This document shows, piece by piece, positions 58,776-64,000 of a stretch of DNA of 64,000 bases (its first letter is position 1; every line of letters starts with the position of its first letter). The DNA is taken from NCBI GenBank assembly GCA_027605045.1, contig JAQFWX010000002.1:2480001-2544000 (forward strand), in the 5' to 3' direction. The translations under genes were made by a program, and so were the position numbers. Source of the DNA: Phallus indusiatus. Taxonomy: Eukaryota; Basidiomycota; Agaricomycetes; Phallales; Phallaceae. The notes under the pieces are model-generated. The model ran no database searches, was not told where the DNA came from, and saw only the letters and a list, made by a program, of their open reading frames with translations.

Positions 58776-59548
58776 CTAATACAATAAAGAATAAATCCCT
58801 ATGCTCCAACTCAGGGCGATAGCCAATGTTGATGCGCGTCCCGTCACTTCCATAACCGAAAGAGCGCCGCCATTGGCACCTGTCTTCGTGGGACTGGGCG
58901 TAGTCGACGATGGTGCGGAGGATGAAGATGATGGTGATGTACCATTATTTCCCATTATAATTGCTGTAAGCTTGAATAGTGTCTTCGTCAGCAAACCAAT
59001 CGTTTTCTTTTATTTTGAGGTTTTTTTTTTACACACATTCACTGAAGGCACCGGTAACTTCGCTTCCTGACACAACTGCACTTCCGCTATTCAATTTCAA
59101 AATATACCCTGGTCAGTGATTACCTCAACTGTAAGCGAAAAAGGAAACATACAGTCCGCTACTTCTTGCAGAGGCACGAGCTCGGAAGGCACGATTTTGA
59201 CGATGCAGACGGCACAATTTACAGCTGCCGATCTAACGGAGTCGCTGCAAATGCAAGCTGTGTTTGTAATCCCGCAGGTTTGCGCATCTGAAAGCAAAGG
59301 CGCGCATGTGGTGTTGCACTAGTATCATCATGATTGCACAGTAAAAAACTGGGTCAAGTGAGATGAGTTGGCGACGAACTTGACTCGGTATGTTTGAAGG
59401 TGTTATGCTCGTCGATTGTCGAGCGACCAAGTCTGTTTTTTGTAAGGCTACAAAGAACGTACTCATTTTTTATCCGTTTAACGAGAAGTTTTTCGTATTT
59501 ACCTAACACACCGTACGCGTAGAGTATTAGGAGAAGACACTGCAGCAT
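58776..59548 (-). CDS. CFEM-like GPI-anchored protein 6
   Basis: Sixth member, about 170 residues. Signal peptide MLQCLLLILYAYGVL, then VARQ. Cysteines run C-x3-C-x9-C-x6-C-x-C-x10-C-x2-C-x20-C (CNTTC, TACICSD, CAVC, LCQEAKLPVPSV). Asp before Cys4 is replaced (GITNTA), as in member 1. The intron that separates the CxxxC exon from the main Cys exon in the other members is missing, giving five exons. The stalk is short (Ser/Pro/Thr) and the tail ends IALSWSIGIYSLLY. It is diverged in sequence but clearly part of the family. Confidence 0.72.
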
Positions 59549-59923
59549 TTTGAAGCTAGAAGTGGAGATTGAGAACTATGAGAGGCTCTCAGCGTGTTAG
59601 ATACGGGTATCTCTTATTGGTAAACAGATGTATCTTGATGCATCTCACATCTGTCAGCTGCCAGATGCACACCACTGATTCGTTAGAGAACGGGTATTGA
59701 TAGGAGCGTTTTACCCTCGAAAATCAGAAGATCCCTCGGCGCAATTAAGACTTATAAAGATCAGAGCTCCCATCCCCAAAATGAATAAATGACCGCTGGT
59801 AAAGAAATAATAGAATTTACAGAAAAAGCGAGTAACTCTACTATGGTACGCTTTAGCGCCATACCATCAAATCATACTTGAATATATACCCCAGCCAATT
59901 AGATGGACACATCAAAAAAAAAC

Positions 59924-61053
59924 TTAAAACATCACAGCTGCAATCACACTCATAGTGCCAACCATCACGGCAAGCCGTACATCAGCCATTGATCTAAGAG
60001 CAGTGTTGGCCTGGGCTGCTGCGGCGCTGTCTGGGCTTGCGCCGGAACTCTCAGAAGTGTTGCCTCCTGGTATATTGATAGAGGTGGGAGAAGACGAGAT
60101 TGTGATAGTTTGAGAGCCTAGAGTGATAACTGAGGGCAATCCTGAACTACTTGCGGCAGGAGTCGGCGTGGGAGATGAGGTTGGTGCGGGTACGGGCGTA
60201 CTAGACAATGAAGAGGACGAAGCCGAAGATGTTGTGACTGAAGAAGACTCAATGGGTGTCGAAGTGGGAGTAGACGAAGTGACAACGGGAGCTGGTGCAG
60301 GTGCGACTGGGGAGGATGTGGTAGCACTAGGTGGAGAACCAACTCGAGGAACGGCAGGAGACCCATTGTCGGTAGACGCTACTGCTCTTTCCAGCGACGA
60401 ACCTCCTACCTATGTACTATCAGCTACTTGAAAACGACGTGTAAAGAGATCTACATACAAAAACGGCTGGAAGGTCGAGCCCAGCTTCACGACATTGGCT
60501 ATTAAAGTCTGACAGAGTCCGTTCGGTTAAGCACGACCCTTGACAGATAATGGAAGAAAACGTACTGTTTGCCCACTCAACGGCTGTCAGTACTGATGGA
60601 CTTGATGCATCGGGCTGTGGATCCCCAGCAGATGATTGTGTCACGAAACAACTCAAACAATACTGGAGTTGGTACGCGGCGCTCGCGGTGCAAACACAAC
60701 TTGCGTCGTCAGATGCACAATCCTGAATAAATGGCGTGTCCGTTAGTTGGGTGATTGAGAGAGTATATAGATGAGAGCTTTCGTACGTTTGCCACAGCTA
60801 TGGTAGGACCGCATTGCCAGGAACACTAATAAGAAGTTCAGTTCGCAAATGAAAAGATTGAGAGAAACGGTTATAATTACAGATCCAGGTATGAGCTCAG
60901 ATGATACAAGCTGATTGTTCTGACGAGGAATGAGATCTTTTAAAGGCAAAGCAGAGACTGCGGATCAGAGTGAAATGCATTAGTACAAAGAAGAGCTACG
61001 ATGTAGATTCACATACCTGCAGAAATTATTAAAGAAGCTTTAAGGTAGAACAT
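59924..61053 (-). CDS. CFEM-like GPI-anchored protein 7 (long Pro/Ser stalk)
   Basis: Seventh and rightmost member, about 270-280 residues in six exons. Signal peptide MFYLKASLIISAVSAL, then IPRQ. Cysteines run C-x3-C-x9-C-x6-C-x-C-x10-C-x2-C with about 32 residues before the last (CSWQC, CASDDASCVC, CLSC, SQCREAGLDLPAVF). Acidic residues lie before Cys4. The long Pro/Ser/Thr stalk (PVAPAPAPVVTSSTPTS) differs from the Gly/Ser stalks of members 3-5. The tail ends LAVMVGTMSVIAAVMF. The acceptor for the fifth exon is taken as ctgtcag, which restores the conserved CREAG block. Confidence 0.75.
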
Positions 61054-61860
61054 TATTATTAAAAGATTAGTACAATATAGAAAAGGTAAAGGTTGAAGAA
61101 GAAAAAGGAAGATTTAAGCGTTGCGAACGCTGCACGCTCCCCTATTTATGTGGGCAAATTAGGCGGTGAAGGCGATAATTCCATTGGGCAATTAATGAAA
61201 ATCTCCGGGATCGGACTTGATGGCGCCATGCCAGTTATGCCATTCTGAGCACTGTTCTTTTATTCATATCTGTGTACATATTTCAAACGGAACTCGACGA
61301 GGCTGTTGCTCGGGACACCTGCCAGCGGTTTCAGATTTCAAATCAATATCAACCTGAGCACCAAACAATGAAGCCAAGACATCGCTTTACTGAAACATGC
61401 CTGTGCCTTTCATTCGTGTACCTTTGGATATTCAGAAGATTCGAACACACGAGTGATGGGAACAGAGAAGGAGAGTATCCCGGATTCAATTATAGTAAAG
61501 CCGATCGCGGAATCAAAAATGTAACCTTGCCGACACTGTGCCGCATTACCACAGCTGCTCCGAAGGAACCTCGGAAGGTCCGGCCCAATGAGTATGCTCT
61601 AAAAGAACATCTCGTCCACAGTCATGTCAGTAAACCCTTATGAGAAGCATACCTGCTCCAAAGTTAAACTAAAGGTCGAAATATTCCGTTAGATTTGGTG
61701 AGTGCTTTTGAGGATCTCGAAGCTTTTTCAGCGGCGACGAGCATTACCACTATTGGGTTGTACATCTCTTATGATATGAAACAAATGCGTATTTTCTCTA
61801 AGGAGCCTGATTACGCGATTTCATTTACTTGTTTCTACTAAAATCTAGGCTACTAGAATG
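61054..61860. other. Intergenic region
   Basis: About 800 bp. The minus strand has ATAAATA near 61140-61146, a possible TATA box for CFEM-like gene 7. A 123-codon plus-strand frame (61272-61643) carries no motif and is not called. Confidence 0.35.
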
Positions 61861-61879
61861 AAAGGACCTGGAGTGAAGT

Positions 61880-62165
61880 TCCTGCAGTGGAAAATCAAAC
61901 GAAAGGTGATGGGAAGGCCTAGCCTAGTAGTATACACTTCACTTACTTCCATCTTTCAGATTCTAGATCCTTTCTTTTCCCGTCGCAATCCTCGCCGTCC
62001 TTTGGATTTCATTTACATATCTCAATATTCCACGGGAAATCCGTCAACTCGCAGACTTTGAATTATGCTGCTGTGGCTGTTGGCATTGTTGTAGGATACC
62101 GCCTGATTCTGTGGGTGGTCAGTGCGCGAAGGTGGTTCAAGGGACGGTCAAACAAGTTGAGTTCA
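61880..62165 (+). pseudogene. Amino-acid permease relic (C-terminal piece)
   Basis: Near 61970-62040 one frame reads SFPVAILAVLWISFTYLNIP. The adjacent frame from about 62047 reads NSQTLNYAAVAVGIVVGYRL followed by WVVSARRWFKGRSNK. These are consecutive blocks of the last two helices and tail of fungal amino-acid/choline/GABA permeases (APC family). The switch of frame between them has no good splice sites, and no upstream transporter sequence was found, so this is a fragment of a dead gene. Confidence 0.6.
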
Positions 62166-63103
62166 AAAAATAATCTTCTTACTCAGGCTATCGGAAAATC
62201 GAACCGAGAAAGGTAACCAGCAGCTTCTCAAGATTGGTCCAATGGACTCTGAGAAGTGTTCCCATATGAATTCAAGATGTGCTTTATTCTTGTATAAGAA
62301 GTATCGAAAAATGGCCATGTGATCATGATTTCAAGTTTTCATGTGCATCTAATTATATGTGAGATGACAACCATCGCCGTCGTTCTCATATTTTCTCTAC
62401 CTTTTGACGTTGTTGCCTTGAGATAAAAAGTTCTCATAGAAAAAAATAAAATGCATCAGCGGAAATGTCAAAACAATCGGAAACTACCTTGTGTGCTGCG
62501 ATGCGGCAGACTATCTTAAGAGCATTTAGGTAGGTTGGTGTGGGGGAAAAGTACTTCGCTGTTTGGATAACTGATGGGAAGTGTTCATTCTTGGCTATGA
62601 CCGAGTTTAACTACTTCAATATCTGTAGCATATCTTGACGTCCTAAGTAAACTGAATAGTTTGGTAACGGGCCGGGCAGATTGAATCATTACCGACGAGC
62701 TGCTTAAGAGGAGAACATTGAATAGAAGAGGAGGAAATTGGCGAATACGAAGTTGGAAAATTTAAGATCGTTTCTAGGTCATCATTATTAGGGCACCAGC
62801 CTGCATGTCATGCTGCATGGTTGAGAAGAAGAGAAGAAGTTGGTGGAGTATATCTTCCTCAATTCAATTCACCTGCAAAAAAGACCCTTTAGAAGACGTG
62901 TAAATTTGTGAGACTGTCCATGTGATAAACTCAAGGTTATTTCGAGGAACAACTCTAAAAAATACGAGCGGAGGTAGCAAACATCATGAGAGGAGATGTC
63001 AATTTGAGAATTTTAAGGAAGTTCTGAGACATATACGGTTGCTCACCATGATAAGAATTGTTCCATCGAATTGAAATTCATTGAGTTCGAGACTAGAATC
63101 TGC
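62166..63103. other. Intergenic region, nothing recognised
   Basis: About 900 bp with no convincing frame or repeat. Confidence 0.35.
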
Positions 63104-63113
63104 ATATAAAAGG
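63104..63113 (+). promoter_or_regulatory. TATA box of the possible beta-trefoil gene
   Basis: ATATAAAAGG lies about 60 bp before the ATG at 63172. Confidence 0.45.
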
Positions 63114-63171
63114 AAGTCGAGCAGGACATCATACCTCCAGTATCTCTCATCTGAGCATTCACAATTAGTAC

Positions 63172-63834
63172 AATGTCACATCCCAACACTGGTTCCTATG
63201 TTATCAGCCCCAAGGATGACCTTTCAGACAATCTCGCCGTTGGGATTGTTGCTAATCCTTCTGAAAGACCTGTTCGAGTTGGTATAGGAGGTAATAGGAA
63301 GGTAAACACAGGCGTCGACGCTACTGTCAGACTGTTTCAATAATGACCCTGAGGATCGTGTGTTATGGATAGGAAATATGGATTCTCAAGGACGGTGAGG
63401 ACAGCACCTTCACTGTCTTTGCGGGAAAAGCAACTCCCAGGATTATAAATGGATCGTCACTGAGATGCCGTGAAAGAGTCAATAGCAGCGTTGTTTGATC
63501 ATTCACAACCCTTGTTCTAGAACAATAATCTTTATGCTTCCAACCTCACTCTCACACCTGACAATTTTAGATTTGAGCCTGCTGGAAACGATATTTGGGT
63601 GTAAGCTACTTTAGTGAAAATCGCAACGTTTAAACTCAAATCCGTTTCGCGCAGCATCGCACTTCCCGGCCAGGACTTAGTTCTTACCCTGGATAGGTCT
63701 GTTTTCCCTCCCGTAAGTCTAGTTCAGTCTCAATCTGCTACCCCTGATATCAACACCACTGTTTTGTCTCTCAGTTGACCTTCAAAGCTGCCAATGGATC
63801 TGATGCTCAACGCTTCCAACTCACCCCGGCTTAA
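63172..63834 (+). CDS. Possible small beta-trefoil protein, middle exons unresolved
   Basis: The ATG at 63172 opens SHPNTGSYVISPKDDLSDNL, then RPVRVGIG before a donor (gtaata). The 3' part is clear: NLTLTPDNFRFEPAGNDIWV, intron, IALPGQDLVLTLDRSVFPP, intron, LTFKAANGSDAQRFQLTPA and stop. Between them, DPEDRVLWIGNMDSQ, ILKDGEDSTFTVFAGKAT and DYKWIVTEMP occur in different frames. No set of splice sites I tried joins all of them. The repeated short strands and KWIV-type motif suggest a beta-trefoil (mycocypin-type inhibitor or ricin-B-like lectin), common in mushrooms. It is either a multi-exon gene I could not fully splice or a decayed copy. No signal peptide. Confidence 0.45.
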
Positions 63835-64000
63835 GAAGGCGAAGTTAGCAGTCTCGATCTGAAATCAGTTCATCTACATGAAGTTTCTTGAAATATGTTT
63901 CATTGTCTTTTTTTTAAAAAAAGTATAATGTCGCTTATGCAGCCTTGAAACTTGAGTGGTGCGACGCCGTGTTTTTTGTTTGAGGGCTCTGGTGAAACCT

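Noticed and set aside
61272..61643. 123-codon plus-strand frame
   Set aside because: No recognisable domain and no conserved neighbour; start context and length alone do not support it.

Overview
The window looks like nuclear DNA of a mushroom-forming basidiomycete (Agaricomycetes). Genes are packed, and most are cut by introns of about 46-60 nt with GT-AG borders and CTRAY-like branch points. The families are typical of that group: DUF6533 seven-helix proteins, MYND fingers, degenerate F-box genes, a Mid1 homologue, CFEM-like GPI proteins and a Ty1/copia element. Exon joins were made by eye from reading-frame continuity and family motifs. There is no transcript evidence.

Layout. 1-3.8 kb: the 3' part of a coding-intact copia retrotransposon with its 3' LTR, running off the left edge. 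3.8-6.1 kb: two decayed copies of one F-box/LRR gene; a third fragment lies at 48.0 kb. 7.0-10.0 kb: a PTC7-type PP2C phosphatase. 11.5-14.8 kb: a 2-oxoglutarate/Fe(II) oxygenase and a MYND-finger protein (both -). 16.7-18.7 kb: a GT71 mannosyltransferase. 19.7-21.8 kb: a 14-helix MFS exporter (-). 23.1-25.6 kb: a small unknown gene divergent from mid1, the stretch-activated Ca2+ channel subunit. 26.0-37.2 kb: three DUF6533 paralogues (all -). The outer two are intact and the middle one is broken; an FAD monooxygenase sits between the first and second. 38.4-40.2 kb: a ManC-like mannose-1-phosphate guanylyltransferase with an added coiled-coil head.

40.4-61.1 kb is the most striking part. Seven paralogous genes, all on the minus strand, encode secreted GPI-anchored proteins. 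Each has a signal peptide, a basic residue followed by RQ, an eight-cysteine CFEM-like domain with almost invariant spacing, a Ser/Thr/Gly or Pro-rich stalk and a hydrophobic tail. The exon plan is shared. Three members (48.4, 51.0 and 54.5 kb) lie in a segmental triplication that includes about 1.7-2 kb of upstream DNA. An intact P450 and a secreted Cys-rich protein with an aerolysin-like beta stretch sit inside the array.

Two copies of a short poly(A)-tailed retroposon with clear target-site duplications were found (35.1 and 47.9 kb). The right end holds an amino-acid permease relic and a possible beta-trefoil gene.

No tRNA, rRNA or CRISPR array was recognised.
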